From: Vibrionales bacterium SWAT-3
GTDB taxonomy: Bacteria > Pseudomonadota > Gammaproteobacteria > Enterobacterales > Vibrionaceae
DNA length: 64,000 nucleotides
Assembly: GCA_000169995.1 (NCBI GenBank)
Contig: AAZW01000007.1
Span: forward strand, 62,001-126,000
Direction of reading: 5' to 3'
In this document: piece after piece, positions 17,994-26,088 of the stretch
How the letters are laid out: the number at the start of each line of letters is the position of its first letter
Position numbering within the stretch: position 1 is the first letter of the stretch
Program-made: the position numbers and the translations under genes
The notes under the pieces: model-generated
The model's database searches: none
What the model saw: the letters and a program-made list of their open reading frames with translations, nothing else
What the model was told of the DNA's origin: nothing

Positions 17994-19124
17994 TTATGCA
18001 CTGTAGCAGGCTAGGATCTGGGGAATAACAGCTTGTGGAGAGTAATGCTCGCGGATGGTCGCTTTGGCTTTCATTCCCATAGTCTGCTTGTCTTGAGAAG
18101 GGAGGTCAAACCAACTCGTTAAACATGCAGTGAGTTCGCTTTCATTTGTCGCGATGTAACCATTGTCCCCATGCTGAATCAGCTGCGATAGATTACCAAC
18201 GTTGGTCGCTATAACCGGTATGCCACGAGCCATGGCTTCTAATGCCGCCATAGGTAAACCTTCGTAACGAGATGGTATGACTAAAACATCAATGGTTTTC
18301 CATGCATTGCCCATACTGGTTTGGTGTCCATGGAACGTTAAGTTATTTGGTTTACTCTTTTCGAGCGTTTGCCTTTCAGGACCATCTCCAAATAGGTGAA
18401 ACTTATGATTAGCCGCAAACTGTGCAAGAGCAACAAAACGGTCTGGCGCTTTTTCGTGGCTTAAACGGCCAACAAAACCTACGTGATAAATTTGTTTAAT
18501 GTTGCTTTCGTAAATTAAATGTTGAGCATTCGGAGAGCTGTCAGGGATCGCAATGAAATTATTAAGCAGGGTAGTTCGTGACGGGATCTTATCTTGTATT
18601 TTGTTGCTGACAACAAAACAGTGATTGGACAGGAATCCAGTATATCTATCTAAAAAATCGTAGAGCCAAACTTTGCCTTTAGGTGTTTCGCCTGCGTGAT
18701 ACGTCGATATTTGACGAGGCTTACAATGGCTTGGGGTCACTAGCTTCACCAGTTTACTCACAATGCTTGCTTTGTAGCCATGAGCATGGATATGCGTGGG
18801 TTTATATTGCGTGATTGCCAGTTTAAGTTGCGAAACTGAATTGGTTTTACTTGGTGCTAAGTCGTTAAGGTGACTGTAAGGCAGGTCTAAGTCTTTTAAG
18901 CGTGTTATCACTGGGGGAAGAGGAGCAAACTTGGTGAGCAGGACGACTCTAGCTTTGCGGTTATGTTTAAATAAACCAAGTGCGAGCTCAATGACATGCG
19001 TTTCAATTCCACCAAAGGTTTGGCTATCGATGAACAGCCAAATCTCTTCAGGTTCAGGAACTAAATGCCCCTGAACCTGAGTTGGTTGAGCTTGAGTATC
19101 CAAATTAGGCTTGGTTACACTCAT
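17994..19124 (-). CDS. sypH: Family 4 glycosyltransferase, SypH-like
   Basis: This 376-residue GT-B enzyme shows FGGIETHVIELALGL near residue 40 and the GT4 donor domain with VGFVGRLSHEKAPDRF, FGDGPERQTLE and PSRYEGLPMAALEAMARG. It would act in the cytoplasm on the lipid-linked repeat unit. Its start overlaps the end of sypG by 20 bases, so it is translated with it. In Vibrio fischeri three glycosyltransferase genes (H, I, J) sit here; only one is present. Confidence 0.8.
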   Translation of the reverse strand: MSVTKPNLDTQAQPTQVQGHLVPEPEEIWLFIDSQTFGGIETHVIELALGLFKHNRKARVVLLTKFAPLPPVITRLKDLDLPYSHLNDLAPSKTNSVSQLKLAITQYKPTHIHAHGYKASIVSKLVKLVTPSHCKPRQISTYHAGETPKGKVWLYDFLDRYTGFLSNHCFVVSNKIQDKIPSRTTLLNNFIAIPDSSPNAQHLIYESNIKQIYHVGFVGRLSHEKAPDRFVALAQFAANHKFHLFGDGPERQTLEKSKPNNLTFHGHQTSMGNAWKTIDVLVIPSRYEGLPMAALEAMARGIPVIATNVGNLSQLIQHGDNGYIATNESELTACLTSWFDLPSQDKQTMGMKAKATIREHYSPQAVIPQILACYSA

Positions 19125-20613
19125 CTTCAGACTCCCAAGCCTGTTTCTTACGGTAAACAGTGGAAGGACTCAGCTCCAATAAAACGGCAGCGTTTAACAC
19201 ATTTCCATCACAATGATTGATCGCATGTTGAATGGCTTCGCGTTCTATCTGCCACATTGGACGTATCGCACCGTCACTAGTGGTAAATGCCGGTGTCATT
19301 GGATCATTTGTGTCTTGAGAGACAGATGAACGCTCAAGCTCTTCTGGTGTGACTGGAGGCAGCTTACCTTCTTGAACGACTGGCGACATGGCTTTCACAA
19401 CAGCGCTACGTATTGGCGTAACGCTTTTTGAGGTTGTAGCGTCTGCTTTATTGATCGGAGCAGGTAACATCTCTTTGGTTACACTGGTTTCATTATTTAA
19501 CACTACGATGTTGCGAATGATGTTTTGTAGCTGACGAACATTGCCCGGCCATGGATAGCGCTTAAGTAAACCTTGTGTCTCTTTATCGATAGACTTGAAT
19601 TTCTTCTTGTCTTGTTTGGCGTAAAGTTTCAAAAAGTGGTTAGCTAGAGTGACAATGTCACTTCCTCTTTCTCTCAGCGGTGGCATTTCAATAGGCACCA
19701 CATGTACACGATAGTAAAGGTCTTCACGGAATCGACCTTCTTCTACTTCGACGAGAGGGTCACGGTTAGTCGCACAGATGATTCTGACATCTACTTTGAT
19801 TTCTCGGTTGCCACCTAACGGGGTAAAAGTCCCGGTTTGTAGGAATCGAAGGAGCTTTTTCTGCATTTCCAATTCCATTTCACAAAGTTCATCCAGAAAC
19901 AGTGTGCCACCGTGTGCTTGCATTGCAGCACCTTTACGATCGGTTGTTGCACCGGTAAATGCGCCTTTGACATGACCGAAGATTTCGCTTTCCATTAAAT
20001 CGCGGGGGATAGCACCACAGTTGATGGCAACGAATGGTTTATCACCACGCTGACTCTCTTGGTGGATAGCCTCTGCGCATACTTCTTTACCTGTCCCGCT
20101 CTCGCCATTGATGAACACACTTGCGGTTGTCGGAGCAACTGAGTCGATGATTTTATAAACGGCTTGCATCGGTAAACAAGAACCGATGAAGTTATGGAAA
20201 CGGTCACGATCGAATTTGCTTTGAATATTGTCGACTAGATTTTCGAGTTTGGCTCTGCGCAGATGTAGGTTAACCGATGTTTTTAGGCGGTCGGCTTGAA
20301 TTGGCTTTTCCAAGAAGTCTTCCGCACCGCGCTGAATTAGGTCAACGGCAATGTTCACTGAACCATGGGCTGTCGCGATGATTACAGCGGTTGGGATGTC
20401 GCTATCACTGATCCAATCTAATACCTCTTCACCTGGCATATCAGGCAGTTTTAGATCGAGGATGACCAGTTGTGGGATGTGTGTCTCTATAAATGTTTTT
20501 GCTTCAGCTCCAGTTTCGACATGAAATATGTCGTATGGCTCGTCTTTTACGTACTGCTTGTAAAGTACGGCGAGGGAGGTGGAGTCTTCAACTAACAATA
20601 CCTTAGGGCGCAT
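19105..20613 (-). CDS. sypG: Sigma-54-dependent response regulator, SypG-like
   Basis: This 502-residue NtrC-class regulator has a receiver domain (residues 1-120, phosphoacceptor Asp53), an AAA+ domain (about 145-380) with Walker A GESGTGKE, intact GAFTGA and LFLDE, and a C-terminal Fis-type helix-turn-helix (NVLNAAVLLELSPSTVYRKK). It would activate sigma-54 promoters of the polysaccharide genes; matching boxes are found at sypA and sypL and more weakly at sypM and sypP. It resembles LuxO too, but the location between syp genes and the Asp53 position favour SypG. A free Hpt protein is encoded 205 bases upstream. Confidence 0.88.
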   Translation of the reverse strand: MRPKVLLVEDSTSLAVLYKQYVKDEPYDIFHVETGAEAKTFIETHIPQLVILDLKLPDMPGEEVLDWISDSDIPTAVIIATAHGSVNIAVDLIQRGAEDFLEKPIQADRLKTSVNLHLRRAKLENLVDNIQSKFDRDRFHNFIGSCLPMQAVYKIIDSVAPTTASVFINGESGTGKEVCAEAIHQESQRGDKPFVAINCGAIPRDLMESEIFGHVKGAFTGATTDRKGAAMQAHGGTLFLDELCEMELEMQKKLLRFLQTGTFTPLGGNREIKVDVRIICATNRDPLVEVEEGRFREDLYYRVHVVPIEMPPLRERGSDIVTLANHFLKLYAKQDKKKFKSIDKETQGLLKRYPWPGNVRQLQNIIRNIVVLNNETSVTKEMLPAPINKADATTSKSVTPIRSAVVKAMSPVVQEGKLPPVTPEELERSSVSQDTNDPMTPAFTTSDGAIRPMWQIEREAIQHAINHCDGNVLNAAVLLELSPSTVYRKKQAWESEDECNQA

Positions 20614-20818
20614 TGTGTAATTCCTTTTGAAACTTTATCCTAACCAATCAATAACATAGTGATGTTTGAGCGTAGATACGAGTCGACTGTCTTTGTTACT
20701 TACTGGGCGCGCTGTCTTATTTGAGTTTAGTCTGTTTACGCGAACAGATGACCATGAAACGTAAATCGGTAATGACTATGTTGAGCTATTTAACTAATTT
20801 ATATCTGGTGAAAGAGCG

Positions 20819-21223
20819 TTAACTAAAACCGGCTTCTTTTCTTTCTAATAACGCGTTGATTGAACGCTCTGCAAGTTCGATTAACTCGCCAACCTGCAGA
20901 AAGGCTTGTTCATGATGCGCTTCTAAACACTGCTGTTCTAATGCTCTTGCTAACTTACCTAAAGGCCGGTTACCTAGCGAAAGTGCGGTACTACCAAGGG
21001 TATGGACTTCAAACTCGAGCGTTTGAGCGTCGTTGTTGCTAACTGCTTCTTTAATGGTGAGTAAACGAGCCTGTGACTCTGTCACATAGTGGTCGATTAA
21101 AATTGGAATAATCTCCGGACTGGTATCTCGAACCATCTGTTCAAGTACGCTTTCATCCACAAGCTCTTCATTTTTTTGCTTATTTTCACCTGAAGGTGTG
21201 TCTGACGTTAAAGTCGAGTTCAT
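20819..21223 (-). CDS. Free-standing Hpt phosphotransfer protein
   Basis: This 134-residue protein (ATG 21223, AGGA upstream) is almost entirely one Hpt domain. The phosphorylated histidine is likely His74 in FEVHTLGSTALSLGN; the lysine usual three residues later is Gly. In Vibrio fischeri the Hpt that feeds SypG is part of the hybrid kinase SypF, which is missing here. A soluble Hpt upstream of the SypG-like gene could take phosphate from a kinase elsewhere. LuxU is the other free Hpt of vibrios, but it follows luxO, while this gene precedes the regulator. Confidence 0.75.
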   Translation of the reverse strand: MNSTLTSDTPSGENKQKNEELVDESVLEQMVRDTSPEIIPILIDHYVTESQARLLTIKEAVSNNDAQTLEFEVHTLGSTALSLGNRPLGKLARALEQQCLEAHHEQAFLQVGELIELAERSINALLERKEAGFS

Positions 21224-21295
21224 CAAACTAAGTCCTTTTATTGAGCTGTAAATCCTTACATCATCGAGAAGTCTAATACTCGTTTGCACTCTTAA

Positions 21296-21324
21296 GTTTT
21301 AGTCATTTTCTGGAATAATTTCAA
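21296..21324 (-). promoter_or_regulatory. Possible sigma-70 promoter for the Hpt gene
   Basis: On the minus strand TTGAAA (21319-21324) and TAAAAC (21296-21301) are separated by 17 bases. The start would be near 21289, about 65 bases before the Hpt ATG. The -10 box is weak, so this is only a candidate. The rest of 21224-21595 holds no gene I can support. Confidence 0.3.
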
Positions 21325-21515
21325 CTGGTTGCCTTATAAACAGCAGAATAAATCGACATTAAGCCATGCTTGTGGCTATCTTTGTGATAAACCTAACGGA
21401 TTGATTATACGAATTTTTACTTACAAAATATGAACTTAGGTGTTTAATAGGAGAATGGCTTGGACTCTAGTGCTAAAAAACCTCATTGCCTCTAAATCTA
21501 GCAAACTAAATAAAA

Positions 21516-21546
21516 AGGCCACCCTGTTGCTGAATAGTGGTGGCCT
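21516..21546 (-). terminator. Terminator of the betaine ABC operon
   Basis: AGGCCACC and GGTGGCCT pair around a 15-base loop; on the minus strand the stem is followed by TTTTTATTT. It lies 50 bases after the ATPase gene. Confidence 0.85.
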
Positions 21547-21595
21547 AAGTGTTAATAAAGTAATTGGTTACGCCTTTGTCCAAGTTGGACTTGGA

Positions 21596-22828
21596 CTAAG
21601 ACGCTTTGTCAATTTTTGGCTTTGGGATAGGTTCTACTTCTTCCTCGCTTGTTTCTGAGAAGATGTCGGCAACAGCGCTTCTCTCTAGTTCACCTTTGAG
21701 GTTCCCATCTTCGTCCACGACCGGAAGAGAATAGTCGCAAGACATGGTGTCTGGCAGAACTTCTTCAATCACTGCATCAGGTAATACCGCAGGAACTTCT
21801 TCGTAGATCTCATCACTGAAATCGTGAACCGAAGAATCTTCAACTGCGTCTTGTAAGCTCTCTTTTGTGACCAAACCTTGATAGCCATCGTCAGTAACGT
21901 GATAAGCGTAATCGTGCTTGAGCATCTTCATTTGAGCCAATGCACCTTCGATGGTCTCTGAGGTGATTCGATACAAAGGAGGCTGCATAACTGTTTCTAC
22001 AGTCAAAGCACGAGCGCGATTCACGTCTTTTACGAATGCCTCAACGTAATCATCGGCAGGGTTAAGTAGGATTTCATGAGGCGTGCCTTGCTGTACTAAC
22101 TCGCCATCTTTAAGGATAGCGATGCGGTCACCTAGGCGGAGGGCTTCGTCTAGATCATGGGTGATGAAGACAATGGTTTTATGGAGTTTCTCTTGAAGTT
22201 CAATTAACTGATCTTGCATTTCGCTTCGAATGAGAGGGTCGAGTGCAGAAAAGGCTTCATCCATTAACAAAATTTCAGCGTTAGTACACAGGGCGCGTGA
22301 TAAGCCGACACGTTGTTGTTGACCACCGGAGAGTTGGGCAGGGTACTGATTACCATACCCTTTCAAACCTACGGTTTCCAACCACTCATTTGCTTTTGAT
22401 AGGCGCTCATCTTTCTTGATACCTTGGACCTCCAAACCATAGGCGACGTTCTCAACCACAGTTCGGTGTGGCATCAACCCAAAGCGTTGAAATACCATCG
22501 ACATTTTGTGACGACGAAACTCTTCCAGTTCTTTGGTATTCAAGCTCATTACGTCGATGCCTTCTACCGTGATTTTACCTTGAGTCGGGTCAATTAAGCG
22601 GTTGAAGTGACGGATGAGTGTTGATTTACCTGAGCCCGAAAGCCCCATAATCACAAAGATCTCACCGCGATTTATCTGAAGGTTAATTTCTTTAAGGCCA
22701 ACGGTATGACCAGTGTCGGCGAGAATCGCATCTTTATGCTCGCCATTCTTAACGCGGTCCATTACGGACAGAGGTTTAGGCCCAAACACTTTGAACAGGC
22801 CACTAATTTCGATTAATGGTTTAGTCAT
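21596..22828 (-). CDS. proV: Glycine betaine/proline ABC transporter ATPase (ProV type)
   Basis: This 410-residue ATPase has Walker A GLSGSGKSTLI, Q-loop, signature LSGGQQQRVGLSRA and Walker B ILLMDEAFSALDP, then a long C-terminal region from about residue 270 with CBS-like repeats, as in ProV/OpuAA. It powers uptake of compatible solutes such as betaine. Its start overlaps the permease by 8 bases. The N-terminal MDRVKNGEHKDAILADTG spacer is typical of the ProV branch. Confidence 0.92.
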   Translation of the reverse strand: MTKPLIEISGLFKVFGPKPLSVMDRVKNGEHKDAILADTGHTVGLKEINLQINRGEIFVIMGLSGSGKSTLIRHFNRLIDPTQGKITVEGIDVMSLNTKELEEFRRHKMSMVFQRFGLMPHRTVVENVAYGLEVQGIKKDERLSKANEWLETVGLKGYGNQYPAQLSGGQQQRVGLSRALCTNAEILLMDEAFSALDPLIRSEMQDQLIELQEKLHKTIVFITHDLDEALRLGDRIAILKDGELVQQGTPHEILLNPADDYVEAFVKDVNRARALTVETVMQPPLYRITSETIEGALAQMKMLKHDYAYHVTDDGYQGLVTKESLQDAVEDSSVHDFSDEIYEEVPAVLPDAVIEEVLPDTMSCDYSLPVVDEDGNLKGELERSAVADIFSETSEEEVEPIPKPKIDKAS

Positions 22829-23720
22829 GTTTGAACCCTCCTAGGTGGGCATTGGTTCTACGCGCATAAGCCTGTGATGCTCGGTCAAACAGAATCGCGA
22901 GTGCAACAATGGCGAAGCCGTTCATCAAGCCTAGAGTAAAATATTGGTTGGTAATCGATTTAAGAACCGGTTGTCCTAAGCCCTTAACACCAATCATAGA
23001 CGCAATGACCACCATTGATAGGGCCATCATGATGGTTTGGTTTATACCTGCCATGATGGTTGGCATTGCCAGTGGTAACTGAACGCCCCATAAACGCTGT
23101 TTCTTGCTCGCACCAAAAGCAGTCGCAGCTTCTAACACTTCTTTATCGACTAAACGAATACCTAAGTTAGTTAGACGAATCACAGGGGGGATTGCGTAAA
23201 TAACCACGGCGATAAGACCTGGAATTTTACCAATACCAAGCAGCATAACGACTGGGATTAAGTAAACAAACGCAGGCATTGTCTGCATAATATCCAGCAG
23301 TGGTGTAACGATCGATTGTGCGCGATTAGAACGCGCCATGGCGATACCAATAGGAATACCTAGGAAGATAGAAACTAAGGTACACACAGTGATGATGCTG
23401 AGTGTCCGCATTGTGTCTTCCCACATACCAAAGTAGCCGATGAGAAGTAGAGAGAGCACACAACCTAGAGCCAGTTTCCAAGAGCGACTGGCGGCATAAA
23501 CTAAGCCCGTGCAAACGCCAAGAACGATCAGCCAAGGTGTAGAGATTAGAAGTTTTTCAAACCAAACTAGGAAGGAAAGAAGAGGGTCAAATAATGATTC
23601 GATCATTTCTCCATATTCACGGGAAAACTCACGATATGCGCCGTCTAGCGTCTTTTTAATTGCTCGCAAATCAGAGCGTTCCATTTCTGGGAAGCTCGAT
23701 AACCAATTGCTGTCAGCCAT
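22821..23720 (-). CDS. proW: Glycine betaine/proline ABC transporter permease (ProW type)
   Basis: This 299-residue inner membrane permease has an N-terminal soluble stretch and about six membrane helices. The EAA loop that docks on the ATPase is visible as EAATAFGASKKQRLWG. AGGA precedes ATG 23720. A 155-base gap with a strong hairpin separates it from the binding protein gene upstream. Confidence 0.92.
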   Translation of the reverse strand: MADSNWLSSFPEMERSDLRAIKKTLDGAYREFSREYGEMIESLFDPLLSFLVWFEKLLISTPWLIVLGVCTGLVYAASRSWKLALGCVLSLLLIGYFGMWEDTMRTLSIITVCTLVSIFLGIPIGIAMARSNRAQSIVTPLLDIMQTMPAFVYLIPVVMLLGIGKIPGLIAVVIYAIPPVIRLTNLGIRLVDKEVLEAATAFGASKKQRLWGVQLPLAMPTIMAGINQTIMMALSMVVIASMIGVKGLGQPVLKSITNQYFTLGLMNGFAIVALAILFDRASQAYARRTNAHLGGFKHD

Positions 23721-23735
23721 TTTATATCCTTATAG

Positions 23736-23787
23736 TTCGGAGCCACTTGTTCAACACACTAAAATGCGATGTGAACAAGGCTCCGAA
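23736..23787 (-). promoter_or_regulatory. Hairpin between proX and proW
   Basis: TTCGGAGC (23736-23743) pairs with GCTCCGAA (23780-23787), and a second stem CTTGTTCA/TGAACAAG continues it after a 2-base bulge. No T run follows, so it is not a normal terminator. Such hairpins often stabilise the upstream binding-protein mRNA and lower expression of the following genes. Confidence 0.5.
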
Positions 23788-23875
23788 TTACGAATAACAT
23801 CAAGTATAGCGACGTTATTTCCATTGTATTGAAGCGTAGCCATAGATAAATATAACTACTCTCTAAGCATTGTTA

Positions 23876-24868
23876 TTAAAGCTCAGCTTCAACCTTTTTT
23901 GCGACTTCTTCAGAAACCCATGGGTGCCATACTTCTGGGAATTCACTCAAGAAATGTATGCTCGCTTCTTCACCATCCGCTTGGTTGTCTTCCATCCAAG
24001 CTAGTAAAGCATTCATTTTTTCGTTGGTGAAACCACGCTTAGTAAAGTAGTCGTACGCTTCCGGTGCGCGCGATGCAAAACTTTCAGTGGTAATGGTGTG
24101 GACAGGAGAAGGCGGGTACATGGTTGCTTTAGGAGATTCACAGCCTTCTTGGGTCGTACAGCTGATAAATTCTTCTTTATCAACACCACTGCCAAAGTCG
24201 ACTTTTACCATGTCATATTTGCCAAGAACTGCAGTTGGTGCCCAGTAGTAACCAAACCAAGCTTCTTCACGTTCATAAGCTTTCGCGATAGATCCAGATA
24301 AACCAGCACTTGAGCCAGGGTCTACGATGGTAAAACCGCTCTCTTCAAGGTTAAGTGCGTCAAACAGGTTTGCGGCACTGATTTGACAGTTCCAGCCTGC
24401 TGGACAGCTGTAAAATGCGGATGTATCTGGGTCTTCAGGGTGCTTGAACAACGCAGCGTTCTTGCGTACACCTTCGATTGTTGCCATTTCTGGGTTTTGT
24501 TTAACTAGGTAAGCAGGAACCCAAAAACCCTCTTCACCACCATTTACAAGAGCTTTACCTGCGTAGCGAAGACGTTTCTCTTCAACACCTTTATCAAGAG
24601 CGTCTTTTAGGCTGTTACTCCATAGTTCCGGTGCAACATCTGGTTGGCCTTTTTCAATCATGGATGAGCCGGTTGGCATAGTGTCGCCAGGGATGAGTTC
24701 GGCATCACAATCGTAACCATGCTCAAGGATGAATTGGTCGATGTTGGCGATAAGAGTTGCAGAGTTCCAGTTCATGTCTGCGATTGTTACGCTGCCACAT
24801 TCTCCAGCGTTAGCATGACCACTGGCTGCTGCAACTAACAAAAATACGGAGCTTAACTTGTATTTCAT
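23876..24868 (-). CDS. proX: Glycine betaine ABC transporter substrate-binding protein (ProX/OpuAC type)
   Basis: This 330-residue periplasmic protein has a cleavable signal peptide (to about residue 21, ASGHANA) and an OpuAC domain with IADMNWNSATLIANID at the start and YYWAPTAVL in the second lobe, where aromatic residues form the betaine cage. Several Cys residues (FYSCPAGWNC, SCTTQEGC) could form disulfides. It is the first gene of the operon. AGAAAGGAAA lies before ATG 24868. Confidence 0.92.
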   Translation of the reverse strand: MKYKLSSVFLLVAAASGHANAGECGSVTIADMNWNSATLIANIDQFILEHGYDCDAELIPGDTMPTGSSMIEKGQPDVAPELWSNSLKDALDKGVEEKRLRYAGKALVNGGEEGFWVPAYLVKQNPEMATIEGVRKNAALFKHPEDPDTSAFYSCPAGWNCQISAANLFDALNLEESGFTIVDPGSSAGLSGSIAKAYEREEAWFGYYWAPTAVLGKYDMVKVDFGSGVDKEEFISCTTQEGCESPKATMYPPSPVHTITTESFASRAPEAYDYFTKRGFTNEKMNALLAWMEDNQADGEEASIHFLSEFPEVWHPWVSEEVAKKVEAEL

Positions 24869-24904
24869 ATTGAGTTTCCTTTCTCTTTAATAATACAACC
24901 AAGC

Positions 24905-24924
24905 TAGTCAAGGTCTGTTGACTA
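24905..24924. promoter_or_regulatory. Operator-like dyad upstream of proX
   Basis: TAGTCAA and TTGACTA form a perfect 7-bp dyad with a 6-base centre, ending about 37 bases before proX. In vibrios the MarR-type CosR represses compatible solute genes under low salt; this dyad is a candidate site for such a regulator, from position only. Confidence 0.35.
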
Positions 24925-25296
24925 ACTGAATTGCTCGATGGTGATCCTTTCCGTGTTTTGAACCATTTGAGCAGAAGGAGGGATAGGGGAAGTGTGTGAA
25001 CCAATCAGCAAACCAATACGGCAACAAAGCATAAGTGTGATTTGCTTGATTTATCCACGGTGTTTCACCGCCATCGGATAACTTTGTCAAACTATTACAA
25101 ATTCGTCAAAAACCACCTCTATTTATAATCTTAGGGAATATTCGTACGAATTCCATCTTTGATGCTATTTACATGGCACTTTAACAGGCTGTGTCACATT
25201 ACCGCCAAAGTTAGCCGGTTTGTGTTGATCTTTGAGGCGTTTTCAAGGTGATATGACCACTAATTATGTGTATGAAATGCATTGAATGGTCGCAAA

Positions 25297-25343
25297 AATC
25301 GTATTTTCTATATTAAATTCGCCAAAAATTAGAAAATACGATT
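25297..25343 (-). terminator. AT-rich terminator after sypD
   Basis: AATCGTATTTTCTA and TAGAAAATACGATT form a perfect 14-bp stem with a 19-base loop; on the minus strand TTTTTGCG follows. It would end the sypABCD transcript before the betaine operon, although the stem has few GC pairs. Confidence 0.6.
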
Positions 25344-25398
25344 AATGTGCGATTTGAGGAAGTAATTGGCATTAATTCACCTGCTAGCAGGATACATT

Positions 25399-26088
25399 CT
25401 ACATCGGCAGGTTCAAAAACTCGTTCCGATAGAGCTTATTAGCTAGACGCTCACGTAGCTTAACCGGGATAAACTTCATTCGGTTTATCTGTCTAACCAG
25501 CTCCTGTGCAAAGTTTGGCGTATGCTTCATATTCATGATGCAGCCAGTTAAGGAGATAGTCTGAGCATCGAGAAGCTTCTTAGCTTGCTCAAGATGATGA
25601 GACGATGTGTCTCCGTAAGCGACAACAAGAAGCGTTGAATCACAGGCGCTTGCTACTGATTGAGCTGGGATATTGCCTTTATTTATGTTGAGTAGCGGCG
25701 AAGTATCGATGATTACACGGTCGTATTTAACTAGCCATTGAGCAACAGCCTGCTTTAATGTCGATGGATCTTTGTATGCTAGCTGTGTCGATGCGACTTG
25801 CGGTGCAGGTACCCCGATAAACGTGCGTTGCGATTCAACATGCTCAATAAGCTGACCTGATTGTTCCTCTTCAAGCATATTGAGGTTCTTAAAAGCTGGG
25901 TTGAACAGGTTAAGGTCCACATACAGCGTAGAGTGACCCGCTAACAAGAAACGCTCGGCGAGGGCAGTTGCGACTGATGTTACACCGTCACCTGAATGAC
26001 AAGCAGTAACACAGATAGAGCGTTGTTTGTTTAATTCCGATGCCAAATAGATTTGTTCAACTTCGGCATGCGTTGCTGAAATAGTCAT
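25399..26088 (-). CDS. sypD: CapB/BY-kinase-like protein with degenerate Walker A, SypD-like
   Basis: This 229-residue cytoplasmic protein belongs by overall pattern to the bacterial tyrosine kinase/CpsD-CapB family. The Walker A' aspartate (TLYVDLNLFNP) and Walker B (RVIIDTSPLL) are present. However, the P-loop reads SGDGVTS: the invariant Lys is Val36. The C terminus has a single Tyr rather than a tyrosine cluster. It may be a pseudokinase that binds the export machinery, or use a non-canonical site. Its start overlaps the stop of the export gene by one base. Confidence 0.8.
   Translation of the reverse strand: MTISATHAEVEQIYLASELNKQRSICVTACHSGDGVTSVATALAERFLLAGHSTLYVDLNLFNPAFKNLNMLEEEQSGQLIEHVESQRTFIGVPAPQVASTQLAYKDPSTLKQAVAQWLVKYDRVIIDTSPLLNINKGNIPAQSVASACDSTLLVVAYGDTSSHHLEQAKKLLDAQTISLTGCIMNMKHTPNFAQELVRQINRMKFIPVKLRERLANKLYRNEFLNLPM

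Larger units (their letters stand above)
24869..25398. other. 530-base intergenic region between sypD and proX
   Basis: No gene is supported here. It holds the likely sypABCD terminator (25297-25343) and the proX upstream region with an operator-like dyad near 24905-24924. No convincing sigma-70 promoter boxes for proX were found by eye. Small open frames on the minus strand lack a ribosome binding site and look random. Confidence 0.5.

Noticed and set aside
19105-21223. LuxO-LuxU quorum sensing pair
   Set aside because: The regulator is similar to LuxO, but the Hpt gene is upstream instead of downstream, the gene lies inside a syp-type locus and overlaps a glycosyltransferase. SypG with a separate Hpt fits better.
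24908-25090. 60-residue protein upstream of proX
   Set aside because: Overlaps the operator-like dyad, lacks a ribosome binding site and shows no motif.
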